From Osmia lignaria lignaria (taxonomy: Eukaryota; Arthropoda; Insecta; Hymenoptera; Megachilidae): DNA of 64,000 bases. The DNA lies in the NCBI RefSeq assembly GCF_051020975.1, contig NC_135039.1, positions 14,668,692 to 14,732,691 on the forward strand, read 5' to 3'. Below are positions 12,619 to 26,294 of this stretch, piece by piece; position 1 is the first letter of the stretch, and every line of letters starts with the position of its first letter. Under the pieces are notes generated by a model. It was not told the DNA's origin. It made no database searches and saw nothing but the letters and a program-made list of their open reading frames with translations. A program made the translations under genes and the position numbers.

Positions 12619-15600
12619 TCAAAATGACCCTGACATTGTCGTGTTGGAGTTAAAATGTGCCTCGATACTAGGTAAAACATTTTTAATCCATTCCACTGTT
12701 TCTGAAGCCTTGGTAATTGCCTGTTTCGCACCCTTTAATGCAGATCCAAGTTCGTTATAGTGTCCATCGACAAACGAATGTAACTATGAAAGAAAAAAGT
12801 GATTTCATAATGAATCGTAATAAAATTACAGATGATTAATACCTTTGATACTTGTTCCGCTGTTGTTATCGCATTACCGATCGCAGTAATTGTTTTGCTC
12901 AAAAAATCATGTCCCCTTCTGTAAAGAATAAATAAAATATTGATCACGATGAAATTTTGTGATAACTGATAAGGCAGTATTAAAAGTACCTCTTGATAAT
13001 TGTTTGTACATTTTTTTCGACCAATGCTAATACGTAGTCGACGTTTCTGGTATTCCCATCTATAATTGCACTTATTATAGTGAATCTGTATTGCTTTCGA
13101 ACATTAGGTTCTGAGATTGATAATTGAAGATACCTGAAAAGAGGAGAGGATAACATTACAGAGTTAAATAATCGTATTTATTGTATTTAAACAAATTGTT
13201 TTAAATTTGTATTTAAAAAATTACGTGTTAATCTTACTCGTTGATTAATGTAGTGTTTCGAGTACAGCCAAGAGCTTGCAAGAGTACTTCATACTCGGTG
13301 TGCAGGTCGGTTGATTGCCATCTCTTCAGCAAGGTGTACCAATCCTCGTAGTCTCCGGCTCGTATTCCTTCGCAGTAAACAAAACTCTTCAGATCATTCG
13401 GTATCCTATGTCAATCATTAAAAATACATTAAAATTTAGAAAAAAAACCTATAGAAAATTTGATGTTTCATCGAAAATGTCATTTCATAAAAAAGTTTAT
13501 TTAAAATAACTAAGTCCCATTTTCGTAAGATTTCTATTAACATCGCAATAAATTATTAAAAAACAATGGTACACTCGTGATCAAATCAGAATTCCTCAGG
13601 GAAAATGTCGATATAAGAAAAGCAAAAATTCTCAAAGTATTAATTTTGACAATATTAAGAGTAATTTAGAAACAAAATAATATGTTTTAATTATTATATA
13701 TTACAAAATTTAGTGTATAGCTGAAAAACAGGAATAACAAAATAAATATTAATTTAAATTTTCCCGCAAGTGATGGGGGAGGCTCCTATATACAATACAT
13801 AGGGCCCCTTCGCTACGTTGTCACTCTCGTCATGGATGTCTAAGGGATTGGCCATAAACCTGGGGCATCACCTTTCTCTAGGGAAACTTTCTTTAGTCAC
13901 GAATGTACATTCTGTATAAACATTCTAAAAAATTATAAAAATATTCATACAGTTTATTAGGTGAAGCAATCCAGCTCCGAAACAGCATTTCAGAAGTCGT
14001 TAAACAATGAATATTGCCTACCAAACAGGAAGTAGATAATATTAATTCGCGACTTAATTTTGTCGTAATGTCTTCGTTCAGAGATTCGTTAAAGCTCAAT
14101 TGTTCATACATAGGTTGTAACAACTGAGTCACGTGTTCCTGTTAGTAAATAAATTTTTCTTAAGTATGAAAAAGAATAATAAATTTTACAAAATGTGACG
14201 CCATAATTAATGTGCACATTAATTAAAAAATAAATTTTGTATTTAATTTTCTTTTTAATATATTACTTACCTGGAAAGATTGTTGCATATCTGGCAAGCT
14301 ACTTAACATTTTATTTAAAAATTTGAAACTATTTACAGCAGCCACCCATGGTTCATAATCAGTCTCTTGAATCAGGTAATTAGAAAGATTGAAAGGGATG
14401 GAATAATTCAAATACCCTGCTCTAGCCAAATTGAAAGCATCATCTATCAAAGCAGCTCTATTCACTTTATGAATCTTCCTGTAATTTTCAGACTTCAGAT
14501 AATCAATTAGCATTTTCCAATTTCTTTCGTCGTAATTCACTCGATAGTATCCAGTTTGTTGAATATTAAAAATAATCCAGTCATTTGGTGAAGCAGTACC
14601 AAAAAGTATTAGAGTTTCTTCAGGACTCAACCAATAACTGGGTCCAGTATTAGAGAAATCATTGATTGATTTTGTAGCAAAGTTGAGTGGTATCCACCAA
14701 TCAGATCGGTTTTTTGATGATGGATATTGATAGAACGGCTGATGGTCTATTAATACTAATGAGTTATTGTAAGTTCTTGTAACAGTTACCAAAGGAAATC
14801 CTGGTTTATTTGTCCATGATTCCATGAAATCTTTAATAAGAACACCACCCTCTAGTTGATTCGAATTGTTTAAAGAAGCTTGTAGGTGTTGATACAGATC
14901 TGATGGCGTTGCTGCTTTATACGACCTGAATTTATATGAAAATTAATGTAATTTGATGTAAATAATATGATATTATTTAATTCATTTTGATTGGATATTC
15001 GCAACAAAAAATCATAAATTTTTAAAAAAGTAAATGGAAAATCTATTTAAAGAAATCTATCTAGAAAGCTTTGAAGTAGAAACACTTAATCCATTCTTAT
15101 AGTATCAGACACTTAACTCGTGTATCTTATTTATCAGTATTAACACTTATAACTTAATTGATCTTTATGTAACAACGTAATAATCAATTGTAAAAAATTA
15201 TAGTCAGATAAAATAAAATTATTAAAAGTAGTGCCAATTTAAGTATATCAACGTATTTGTACTCCTAATATTTGTATAAATTTTGGTACAATAGACTTTC
15301 GTTATATTGCCGCAAACGGGGCTGCAGTCTACTGTAAGAGTAGACAATTTTTCAAACTTACGAACTTTCAGTTGGAAGGAAAAGGGAAGATAGTAATGAT
15401 GGTGAAAGAGTGGCACTACTATGTTTAAAAATCTACGTGAAAGTCAAATCGCTTACATGGCAATATAACGAGAGCAATATTTTCAAGAAATATAGTATCA
15501 CAATTCTTACATATTTTTTAAATAACTTTGTAGACCTTCTTGGAAAGCTAAATCTCCCATCACATGGGAAAGCATTCGGATTATAGATGCTCCTGAAATA

Positions 15601-17400
15601 TTTTTTAAAATATGATTGATGACGATATTTTTTGGAAAAATAAATTTAAAAAAACTTTATTTAAACACACCTTTTTTATACGAAACAAAGTCCATCATAG
15701 CCATAATACTGCTAGGACTGCCCACATTACGTCCATTCATGGTTCGAGTATGGTTCTCAGAGTCCCCAAGCAAAGTAGGCTGTAGTACATCCACAACGAA
15801 CTTGTTCATCATTCCCCAAGATGGTTGTGTCTTAGACAGTGCAAAGTATTGAAAATACGAGGCAAAACCCTCTTTGAGCCAAACTACGTCCCAAAATCTG
15901 TGTGTGACAAGATTCCCAAACCATGTATGGGCATACTCATGGGCCATAGTCGTAAATCCATCAACCATTTTCTTGGTAGCAGTAACACCACCTTCGTACA
16001 ACGCCACTGACTCCCTAAACGTGATCATCCCCCAGTTTTCCATGGCATTGAAATGAAAATCAGGCACAGCAATTTCGTCCAATTTTGAAATAGGGTTTTC
16101 AATCAAAAGGTACTTTCTCAAAAACGTGTATATGGATAAACTTTGGTATAGTGAGATTGATCCATGATGGTTCATGGATCTTCGTGTCCATATCTTCAAA
16201 TTATTTGAAAAGGTTGATGTTTCTGGGACAAAGTCGTGGACTGACCATCCTACCAAGTATGTGGACATCTTTGGTGTTGGTGCAAATGTTGTTACATAAT
16301 AATTTTCATTGTTTCTATAATAGAAGAAGTTACAAAATACATAAATAAATTTTAAATAAAAAACAAAGAAGGAATTTTTATTCGATAATTTTTATATATA
16401 AATTGTAAAAGGAAATTCTTTTACAACATGAGGCATATAACAGATTTTCTATATACATCATAGTTTTTCTAAAAACAAATGATCAAAACTAGTCTCCTTC
16501 CTTAAGGACCAATGGTAGTGACACTAGCACCTCTAGCGGAGTAGCAGTGAAACACGGGCACCCTTGTCTCTCCAAGGCAAAAGTAAGCGGGAGAGATAAG
16601 GATAACCTGAAGTTTCCTAGTTTCGCCACGTGAGGGCCCCAACATCAATTCAAACTTTGGCCATCATTCCCAATGTTTAAAAAAACGTATAACAAAACTT
16701 ACGAATGTTTTATTGTACTTTGAGGCACAGTATTACTCGTTGTAGTTTGATTTCCAGTATGACCAATGTGTAGAATAAAAGAAGCTTTCAAATGAGGTTC
16801 ATCCATACACGGAAATGCTTGTCTTGCATAAGTGGGTGAAAACTGGGTAATTCCCATCCACCTGAAAGTTTCATATGTCAAAACCATCCTTATTAATGTA
16901 GAGAAATGTAAAAATAAAAAATATTTATCTATGTACTTTGTTTTTGTGTTGTCCACATAAGAACTCCTATAAAATCCAAAGACACCATCCTGTACCTCGC
17001 CCTCAAAGTATAGCACCAAATGATACACTCCAACTTCCAATTTAGATGAGAATTTCAAAATATAAAATTGCCTTTCTGTGTCAGAACTTTGATTAGCAAT
17101 TGGGACAATTGATTCATTTAATTCACTTGTTACTCTATAAAGTATAGAGCTTTCTTCTTGAATAAGCAGACCATCATTGTGCACCACTATAACATCTGTT
17201 TTGTTGAGGACATTTAGTGATATGTTCACGTATCCTTTATAATTGAAATCATTATAGCCTAGTCGAGTGAATAGCCAAAGATCATAGGAAATTGGAACCA
17301 CTTCTTCAGGAAGTCTATATGATGCATGATCAATGTCACTTTTACATACATTTATGGAGAATGTTATTAGAAACAGGATGTTAAATAATCCACGTTCCAT
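12619..17400 (-). CDS. Aminopeptidase N-like M1 metallopeptidase 3, with an apparent 1-base frameshift
   Basis: Third tandem M1 paralogue. Exons: 16937-17400, 16703-16861, 15671-16314, 15511-15592, 14271-14925, 13951-14138, 13238-13404, 12990-13133, 12843-12918 and 12619-12783. The summed length is 2744, one short of a multiple of three. In exon 13238-13404 the frame reads IPNDLKS and then, one base out, VYCEGIRAG, so one base seems to be missing near 13378-13386. Read literally, a stop follows about 17 codons later and roughly 200 C-terminal residues are lost. Zinc site HEYAH at 333-337 with Glu 356 is intact; the substrate motif is NAMEN (297-301). Signal peptide MERGLFNILFLITFSINVC. No hydrophobic C-terminal tail, unlike gene 2. 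Three introns present in gene 2 are absent here. It may be a recent pseudogene or an assembly error in an intact gene. Confidence 0.85.
15295..15478. mobile_element. TIR element in an intron of aminopeptidase 3
   Basis: About 184 bp bounded by ACTTTCGTTATATTGCC (15295-15311) and its near-complement GGCAATATAACGAGAGC (15459-15475). A third copy of this terminus (ACTCTTGTTATATTGCCGCC) lies near 1948-1967 in an intron of aminopeptidase 1, showing a dispersed family. No coding capacity. Confidence 0.65.
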
Positions 17401-18171
17401 AATGTGGCAAATGTATTTTAAAATTAATAAATCTTTTTATGAGTTACATTGACGTTTGATCACCGAACGAGTACATCTACTATATTAAACGGTTTTATCG
17501 TTCGATGATATTCTTTTATCTTTAGGTATTATTGTTGAAGTGTCATAGAGAGATAGGTACCTGTTTATCAAATTCCTAATCTTACAATTAGTTTAACTTC
17601 ATAATTGATATGAAAACACCTATTTAATACATTCATTGATGTCGCTGGTGCCGGGTTTGCCAGCAGAGGGGAAGGGAAGTGACGCAAGCATCCATGTCGA
17701 ACTCCAAATTCCACGTTGGTAAAACAGTCATCTCGTTTATTGCATCCACCTAACGGTATACCATATTCCTAGCTCAAGGAGTACAAGGGTGGTAGGGTGG
17801 TAGTCGGTGAAGGAGGAAAGCCCTATTTTGGGGAAGGCATCACTTCGCCAGATGCAGCATGAGAAATGTACCCTTGGTAGATTTTAATTGAACACATCTT
17901 TCAATTACTTCAGATATCGGTACAGTAGAGTCTGGCGAACGGCTATTTAAATTGTCAACCGCGTGGACTTGCTTGCGAGAGACGCTGTCACGGCAGAGTC
18001 CCTCTCGTAGCGGCTACCGAAGGCAGCGCAACGCGGTCAGGTCAAGAGAAGAGTGGGTGCCACGTTGATTGTATATACAAGCCAATAGGGTTTCAACCTG
18101 TTCCATACAGTTGAAACTGTTCCGAGCAGAACATTAGTTGTAATATGTTACTTTACAAATAACAATCTACC
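17401..18171. promoter_or_regulatory. Divergent spacer between aminopeptidase 3 and the OST3-like gene
   Basis: Head-to-head spacing of 771 bp. The part nearest aminopeptidase 3 is AT-rich; 17640-17860 and 17930-18060 are clearly GC-richer than the surroundings and may hold the promoter and 5' UTR of the housekeeping OST3-like gene. No consensus element is convincing, so the assignment is by position only. Confidence 0.4.
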
Positions 18172-19857
18172 ATGGATTGTAAAAACTTTTGTATATTTTT
18201 AGGACTTCTTTTAAGTTTAAATTATGTTTGTTGTCAGTATAGGGTTAAAAACGTAAGGAACTATTTATTTTTGAAATAGCCGTCATTTACTAAATTCTTA
18301 AATTTAATAAATAATGTAATTAAATGTATTTAAGGTGAAAATAAATATGTAAGATATGAAATCATAATGATATATTTTAGACCCAGGGTTCCTCCTTGTC
18401 GGATCGGGTGCAACAGTTAACAGAACTAGCTCTTACAAGACCTGTAATTAAGTTCAATGGTGCAAAATTCAAAGAGTATGTTAAAACCATGCCAAGAAAC
18501 TATTCTGTCATTGTAATGTTTACTGCAATGGCACCACAGAGGCAGTGTCAAATATGCAGGTAGATTCAGTTTAATATATTTTTAATATCTATTGTATTAA
18601 ATTCTAATTTAATCTACTTATATTTTAGACATGCAAATGATGAATTTGTCATAGTAGCAAATTCGTTCCGTTATCTACAAGCACATTCTAAAAAATTATT
18701 CTTTGCATCTGTGGATTTTGATGAAGGATCAGATGTATTTCAAATGGTATACAAAACATTTTAATTTATCTATTTATATAGTATATGTATTTAACACTTG
18801 AATTTGGATAGATGCGATTAAATACTGCACCAGTGTACATGCATTTCCCACCAAAAGGAAAACCAAAGCCTGCTGATACCATGGATATTCAGAGAGTAGG
18901 GTTTGGAGCAGAAGCAATTGCAAAATGGATATCTGAACGTACTGATATTCAGGTACCTATGGATGCATGTACCTTACAGTTAAGAAGCAAGATTGTTAAT
19001 AACACTGTTGAAATTTATTATAGATTAGAGTGTTCAGACCTCCAAATTATTCTGGCACTGTAGCAATAGTAATGTTGCTAATACTCATTGGAGGATTTTT
19101 GTATCTCAGACGCAATAACTTGGACTTTATTTATAATAAAACAGTTTGGGGACTTGGAGCATTGGTAACAATCGTTTTGCAAATATTACAAGTTTAATAG
19201 ATGTTTGATAATTAAGTAAAATCGTTTCATTCATAGTTCTTTACACTTACAATGATTTCTGGACAAATGTGGAATCACATCAGAGGACCTCCATTCATAC
19301 ATAAATCTCCTAGTGGAAATGTAGCTTACATACATGCTTCTTCTCAGGGCCAATTTATTTTGGAAACGTATATTGTGATGGTGTTGTGTATCCTTTTCAT
19401 AAAAGTCCACTCAAATTTGTTCTTGAACAATTCTTTTGAAACTTCTTATATTGTATGATACTTTCCTTAATAAAATGTAATTAGATGGAGCAGTGGTTTT
19501 AGGCATGATTTTAATGATCGAAGCTGCATCACGGAAGGATGATGTGAAAAAACGGCGGATATTTGCTATCATAGGTGCAGGCTTAGTTGCTATTTTCTTT
19601 AGTCTTTTGTTATCAATATTTAGGAACAAAGCTCAGGGTTATCCATACAGGTACGGAAGTTGAAAATAAAATTTTACTTATAATTAATAAGATGTAACTA
19701 TTGTACTGAAGTATACTAGTATATTCATTTTTGTAACATACCTATTAACCTGTAATGAGTATAGTAGTATACTTCATTTTTTATTTTTTATTAAGAACTA
19801 GTATTACTTGGTGCCTCAGAGATGAATAATTTTTGTTTCAGCTTGCTGTTCAAGTAG
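18172..19857 (+). CDS. Ostgamma: Oligosaccharyltransferase OST3/OST6-type subunit (MagT1/TUSC3 homologue)
   Basis: ER-membrane thioredoxin-like subunit of the oligosaccharyltransferase complex. It is thought to hold acceptor proteins by transient disulfides during N-glycosylation; vertebrate relatives are also linked to magnesium transport. Exons: 18172-18252, 18381-18559, 18629-18746, 18812-18952, 19024-19164, 19237-19387, 19485-19650 and 19842-19857; 330 residues, all phases consistent. Seen: signal peptide (CIFLGLLLSLNYVCCQ), lumenal thioredoxin fold with the active CQIC pair near residues 82-85, the conserved FGAEAIAKWI segment, then four membrane segments, beginning with TVAIVMLLILIGGFLYL, and the SGQMWNHIRGPP loop between the first two pairs. 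Length matches the family (about 330-350). Named after the fly orthologue. Confidence 0.95.
19707..19776. repeat. Short foldback in the last OST3-like intron
   Basis: Two inverted 23-bp arms with about three mismatches, TGAAGTATACTAGTATATTC at 19707 and the matching arm at 19754-19776, separated by 24 bp. Probably a small MITE remnant. Confidence 0.5.
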
Positions 19858-21918
19858 TTATCAATGTTGGAAGTCGTTAATATTATATTTATCATTGTAT
19901 ATAGTACAAAATTTCTATTGGTTTATCACAAATATTGTATCATAAAAGCAATTTCAGGTGTTACAGTATAACTACAGAAAAATTAAACGTTTGTATGTAA
20001 TATAAAATAAAATCACTGTTTTTCAATGCAATTACGCGAAATATAATACTACAATAAAACATGAGTTTTACATTTTAATTAACTATTACAGTTGTATTTT
20101 TAGGAAAGATAGGAAATTAAAGAACAATGTCATTTCTGCTATACTTCCAAAATGGCATTATTCAAAGGAAATAAATGATTAGATTTTAATTTATATCCGT
20201 TTAATGTATTTCAATGCTGAATACGGTGTATTATCAGTTTAAATGCAAATAAATGCGCGCACATCAAAGCAATAATGGCAAGAAAACGATATCGACTGAC
20301 ATTTAAGCCGTTCTACGAACAATGTGTCTAAAAGTTTTCATAGATGTGAGTGAAACTAGCCGATAGCATTTCTTTTCTCTTTTTTTCCAAAACATGTTTA
20401 TTTTATAAAAAAATTTTGGATGAAACATTGAATTTAAATGAATAAAAGATTAAAATAAATAAATAAATAAATAAATGCTCAGCAAAACCAAGTATAAAAT
20501 AAAGTCGATGAATAAAAAATAATATAAAACTGATAATATAATGTGTAAAAATTACTTTGAAAGGGTTAAAACAAAAAAGTTAATAAAAAAAAGTGTAACA
20601 AACATTGCGTGCAAATAGCTAATATAAAAATTAATAACACACACAGTTAAGTAAACTAAGTGAAACAACTTACAAATACAAATAAATACTCGAGGAACGA
20701 TTAGTTTTTCACGGTGTAAATTTGTTCTTACACTAACAGTATATAACGAATAAACTATGCTATGTAATACAATGCGTAATAAATACACTAACGATATATA
20801 ATACTAAATGGTTAATGGCATTAACCATTAGATAAAAGGCATTACAATATTTTTTTATGTTATTGATGTATAATAGAGTTAACATAGAATGATGTACACG
20901 TGTCTTTGCATATACAATATAAAATCAATCAGAATTTTATTAATATAAATGATAACTACTGATATCTGAAAATGTGGAACTTCAAAAATATAATCAATAT
21001 TGAAGTAGGCCTTAATCATCTTTACTGAGTTAAAACTCAATCACAACAAGAAATTATCCGTTTAAAATTTTTAATTAATTTGAAACTTAATTCAAGATTA
21101 TTAGGAGATTAATTTACAAAAACTACCTATATAATTCAGTCAAAATTCTACATTTAGTAGTAATTTCAATCTCTTATATATTATAAAGCTATATTTCGCT
21201 TCCTCAGAAGTTAATACAAATCAATAATTTGATCAAAAAAGAAAGAAAAGCGAATGCTTTCGGCCAATTGGTCCATAATTCAATAAAAGAGCGAGTGTAA
21301 TGCAGACTTCAGCGCTAGTCTATTGGAATGTTATTCGAAAAATTTACGAGCAATTTCTTCAATATTCATTTAGAAGGAAAAAAATTTCTTGCCGAGTAGA
21401 CAGTTTCATCTACAAAAACTGCTAGACAAAACGATACTTGAAATACTCACTTCAAAATAAATAAAATCATTTTATCTTATGTACTTAATTATACAACCAT
21501 TCAAACGAACATTTTGACTGTCACAATGATGCATGGATTTCCATAGAATTCTATCACTTACTTTATGGAAAATTGTTAATTATAAACAACTTGACTAAGT
21601 ACTTGGAAATACAAACAATAGAAAGAAATATCACAAAAAAAATAATTAGATTTATTAAAAATAAAATCATTGCATGATAGAATTTTCAATGTGTTTAGCG
21701 CAACAGTCAAAGTGTTAAAATTATATTATTATATATTTATCACTGTTTACTTATATAAATGATAATTCATCTTCGTAAAATTAGTTCGTGAATTATTCGG
21801 ATAAAAGTTCTCCAATTTTCAAACATAAAAAGGAGCGTAGAACTTTAAATAGAAAAAGGTGTGCGGCTAACGGAATTGGCCTGTATTTTCAAGATGAAAA
21901 GATGGAAAAAGGTATTAT
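19858..21918. other. Tail-to-tail spacer between the OST3-like gene and Rep
   Basis: 2.06 kb, strongly AT-rich, holding the 3' UTRs of both genes. An AATAAA-type signal occurs near 20006-20012 for the plus-strand gene. A short (AAAT)n tract runs 20453-20476. I see no further gene. Confidence 0.4.
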
Positions 21919-24900
21919 TTAATCCTCTTTCTCAGCCTTTTCAATATCCTGTTTCTCTTCAGCCTCTGTATCACCTTCGAACTTCGGTCCTGGTGCTTCT
22001 TCCCCTTCAAGTACAATTTCCTCTGGATCCGGTGCACGAGGAAGGAAATCCTCTTCAGGATACATTGCCTTGAAGATGCATTTCGCCTTGAAACATTAAA
22101 ATACAAAGATTGTTTCTCGAAAAAACAATACCTGTATTAAATTCTAAAAATAATTTTAAATAAAATGAACCTGGTTGACAGCGAAATCGAAATCAAGATC
22201 TAGGTCTGGACCAGAACAGAGGTGAAGATTAATCGGCGCAGAATCCTTTAATTTAATATCACTCGCAGGCAGGTTTAAGTATAATGACCACAAAACCTGA
22301 GGCTTTGTGCTCTCTACAGGCTCTTCCTTGTTGTTTTCTTCACCCTCCTATAAATCGTTTTTTATTTTTTAATAATTTCAATGAAAAACATAGTGTAACA
22401 AAACAATTGATAATCCATTTGAATTAATATTTTCCATTAGGATAATATTTGATTCTAAATTAACTTTGATAAATAAAATAAAATATGTAAAATGAACTCT
22501 TGCCTGATGATGCGAGTCGCTTGTTGCAGCAACTTATAAAAAATATTCTTTAAAAATAAAGATTCTTTATTAATATTCGTTGTATTATTAATGAATCAAA
22601 CGAAAAGAAAAAAAAAACATACGAAGAAAAATTATGACTTGGATGAATCATTTGTAAACCATAGACATACCTGAATGTGTCTCTTATCAGGAGAAACAGT
22701 CTGCGTATGGCTATGAATAGATGAACGTGTAGCTGATGGATCAAGTGGTTCTGCTTTTAAAAATTTATTAACTGCATAAGACAAATCTTCTTTCGCATTT
22801 GTTGTTCGTTTGCATGTCATGTGGACCATAACTATTCGAAACAAAATTTGTTCGTACTACAAAACTTTTTTAATTTTATCCAAAAAGAATGAATTTAAAT
22901 TTACGTACATAATCCTTGAGGACAAGCATTCGTAGATGGTCCTAATTCAATCACTGTAACAGGTTCTTGATCAGGCTCCTCTGGAGGATAATATAAAAGT
23001 GTTAAGTTTTCTTTTTCACCCTGCATAATTGACCTAAAACAAAAATAAACAAATGTTATTGCAAATTTTATTAGACAGTGAAAATTTATTATTACCTGTC
23101 TGTAATAAAAATTCCACGTGATATTCGTTGTTCTCCTTCAGAAGCAACAATCTCTGGTGGCAAATGACCCTGACCAACAACCAGATGCTCTAAACTTATT
23201 CTTTGTTTACCACTAATAATAGCTTTGCACTTGTCCTTATGTATTATTACGCCATCAAGCTGCCTCTTTAAACAGTAAACGCCTCCGAATACTGCACATA
23301 ATCTGTAAATAACGACGATAATCATTTTATGTGAATAACAATACTAATCATTATAATAAAGTGTTTCAACAGCTATGATAACTTTACCTACAGAAGCACT
23401 GAGGCAATTCACCACTACCGTACATAGGCCAAAGAAAAGGTGTATTTCCATATCGTCCAAGACTATTGAGAAAATGCTTTGTACGATTAACACCATCCCT
23501 ACATGAAGTTTTATCAGTGGCCATAGCAATTGCTTGAACAACATAATGCTGCACAATCGGTGTCAAACTTTTTGTGTTTAAATATTCTAAAAAGGTCTTG
23601 TCACGGAATCCTATTAATTGGTATTGTTACTCGTTACAATTTATACAACAGTAGTTATTTCATCAAAAATGATACTATAATTGTGGCTAACATGATATTT
23701 CATATTATGTTCAACCAGCAATGAAAATAAGTATAAAATACCAAAAATTAAATTTACGTTCATCTTATAAATTTTCAAAATTAATGTTTTGTTTAAAATA
23801 ATGGACTGATCTTGAAATCTCTATTATACTTTTATCCACACTGAAACTACTGTCATCATATCCTACCTCCTCAAAAGCATATAATTAACAAAGAATGTTA
23901 CAGAGTTCATACTTCATAATTTTAATATAATATACTATTTAACATAACATTATGAGTATAGAACAATTTCATGTTATAAAATAAGGAACAGTAATATATG
24001 ATAAAATTATAATAACAAGAAAATAATTACCATCAAATTCAGGACTATCAGCTCCTTGCTCCATGCATGAAGTTAACAGTTGCATTAGCATTCTCTTCTC
24101 AACAACACTAACAGTTTTATTAGCAAATACATCAGCTCTTGAGCAAGGTACTTGTGTTAGTTTCCCATCCATGAATGTAGCCACTCTTGATACAGCACGG
24201 AATTCAGCATAACGAGCAATGTTACTCGAAATCAAGAGCTCGACTAATTCACCACGCGCAAATAGCAACTGTTATAAATAAAATTATAATCAATTTAGAC
24301 ATTTCAATACAGTAATAGTAAGAAAAATAATAGGATATTTAAACGTTTCAATAAATTTATGTATAAAAGATTTTATTTAGTTTTCAGATGGAACTATAGT
24401 ACCTATTTAACCCATAGGCTGTCGCATTTCTTGAAAATGTAAATGCTATTGTTGAAAACAGATATAGATTATTGGCATAAGTTCAAGTACGAACAAAAAA
24501 TAAAATCTGTAGATGAAGTCTCTAGAGACACATGCATTCATTCTTTCTGGACGAGTTTAATTATCGAATTTAATATAATGTTACTAATATTTTTATACCT
24601 TTGGAGCCAAATCAATATTAAATTTTCTGTATTCTTTTTTTATACGTTCTATACTCCACTGTTTTACATTCTCCTTTTTTTCAATTTTATCATCATCTAC
24701 TTTCTCATCCCCGCTACCACTGTTATCCCCATTACCATCAGTCTGAGTATCCTTTGAAGAAACTACCGGTAAATCTGCTTCTCTGTAATAAAAATGCAGT
24801 TAAGCTTCATTTTAATCAAAAGATACAAATTATATAAACACTTACTTTGCAATATACCAGGTTTCCTCAATATTTTCAACAGTAGAATATTGATTACTAG

Positions 24901-26294
24901 CTTCTAAAAATTGTTCTTCAGGGTTTAAATCTAGATTAAATGCATTTTTAGTATTATTTCCAGAAACTTTCAGATCGTCTATCCATTTCTGGAGACCATC
25001 AAAGTTAAATGTTGCCCATAGTCCTCCATAATATTCATTACTGCAAAAATAATGTTAATAATCAGTATCTTTTCTAACTCATATACCATATAAAGATGTT
25101 TCTAGGTACAGGATGAATTTATAAAATTAATGTTAAAAGTGCCTTTTAAAAAAGTAGCAGATATTTTGATGATTACTATATTCTTTTATTAATTTAAATT
25201 CATCTAAACTAACTAGATGATAACTTATTTGCAAAACAAGTTGCTATCCTAAATGTGTTAATAACTTAGGTGCAGAATAATATAAAACATTGTTATCATA
25301 TAACAGATATTATATTGACAAACTTTTTATTAATCTAAGCCTTAATTAAAATGGTAGATATGAAACAATTTAATCTCACAAAACTTAAAATTCAATCCAT
25401 GAAATATAGACAAATATTTATTAATGTTCTTCTATTATCAATAAAAAAGAAATATTATACTTTTATTATTAGTAGTATGATTGTTAGTAATAATAGATGT
25501 ATTCAATATAGCATACTCAAATCCTTCTATACAATTTTGATACTTTTCATACATATATTAGGGTAACATACTTCTTTTCTTTATTATAATTTGAAACATA
25601 ATTATTGTGTAACTCCATAATAATATATCTCAATATCCAAGTTTAATAGTTCATACAGTAGTAAGACCAAAATATTATAGTTAATGTATTAGCAAATATT
25701 TTTGCATAAAAATTAATTAAAAAATTATAATACAGTAATATACTTTAAAAAATGAAACAACTACTAAGCTCTAAGTTATTTGAACATATGAGTATATTAA
25801 ACATATTAAGACTACTTATTGAAGCCTGTATATTTTCACAGCATAATTTTCAAAGCTAAAGAACCAGAATATTTTTAACAAATTTATATAAAATTCATAA
25901 TCAAGTGTTCTTTTAAACTATACAAGTGCACAGATATTTAATATATTAATATACAACATATCATATATTGTGCAATGTAACAGTATTACAAAGCATGAAG
26001 TGAAAAGAAATTGGAAAAACAAGTAAAAGAGAAACCGGCTACGTATGAAAGAGCACACGCGCATACGCAAAGAAGCCGAACCGAATATACCTGTCTAAAT
26101 GAAGAACCTTTTTCCCAATTCTACTTGCTGCTGCTGCAACAATAGACTCCGTCATACCTATAATATTACCAGATTATTATTATTATATATATATAAAATC
26201 AAAAATTGTCAAAATAAATGATACATATGTTGAAAAAATCAATACCTGTCCCTACGACAACGACATCGTATTCATTTGGCAGATAATCCTCCAT
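21919..26294 (-). CDS. Rep: Rab escort protein (Rab geranylgeranyltransferase component A)
   Basis: Cytosolic chaperone that presents newly made Rab GTPases to geranylgeranyltransferase II and delivers the prenylated Rabs to membranes; a GDI-superfamily protein. Exons: 26246-26294, 26091-26157, 24846-25040, 24599-24782, 24031-24268, 23388-23610, 23096-23302, 22909-23033, 22671-22831, 22171-22347 and 21919-22086; 597 residues, all phases agree. Seen: N-terminal YDVVVVGTGMTESIVAAAAS dinucleotide-like motif, then HLDSNEYYGGLWATF; an acidic insert (residues about 125-150); the SRADVFANKTVSVVEKRMLM block; the Rab-binding GRYGNTPFLWPMYGSGELPQ block and CRLCAVFGGVYCLKR. The C-terminus is acidic. Intron 25041-26090 is the longest and holds nothing I recognise. 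The start ATG is the only one giving the canonical N-terminus. Confidence 0.95.

Noticed and set aside
13315..13509. Plus-strand 64-codon frame opposite aminopeptidase 3
   Set aside because: Shadow of the coding exon on the other strand.
24443..24757. Plus-strand 104-codon hydrophobic frame
   Set aside because: Antisense to a Rep exon and its AT-rich intron; no membrane protein family recognised.
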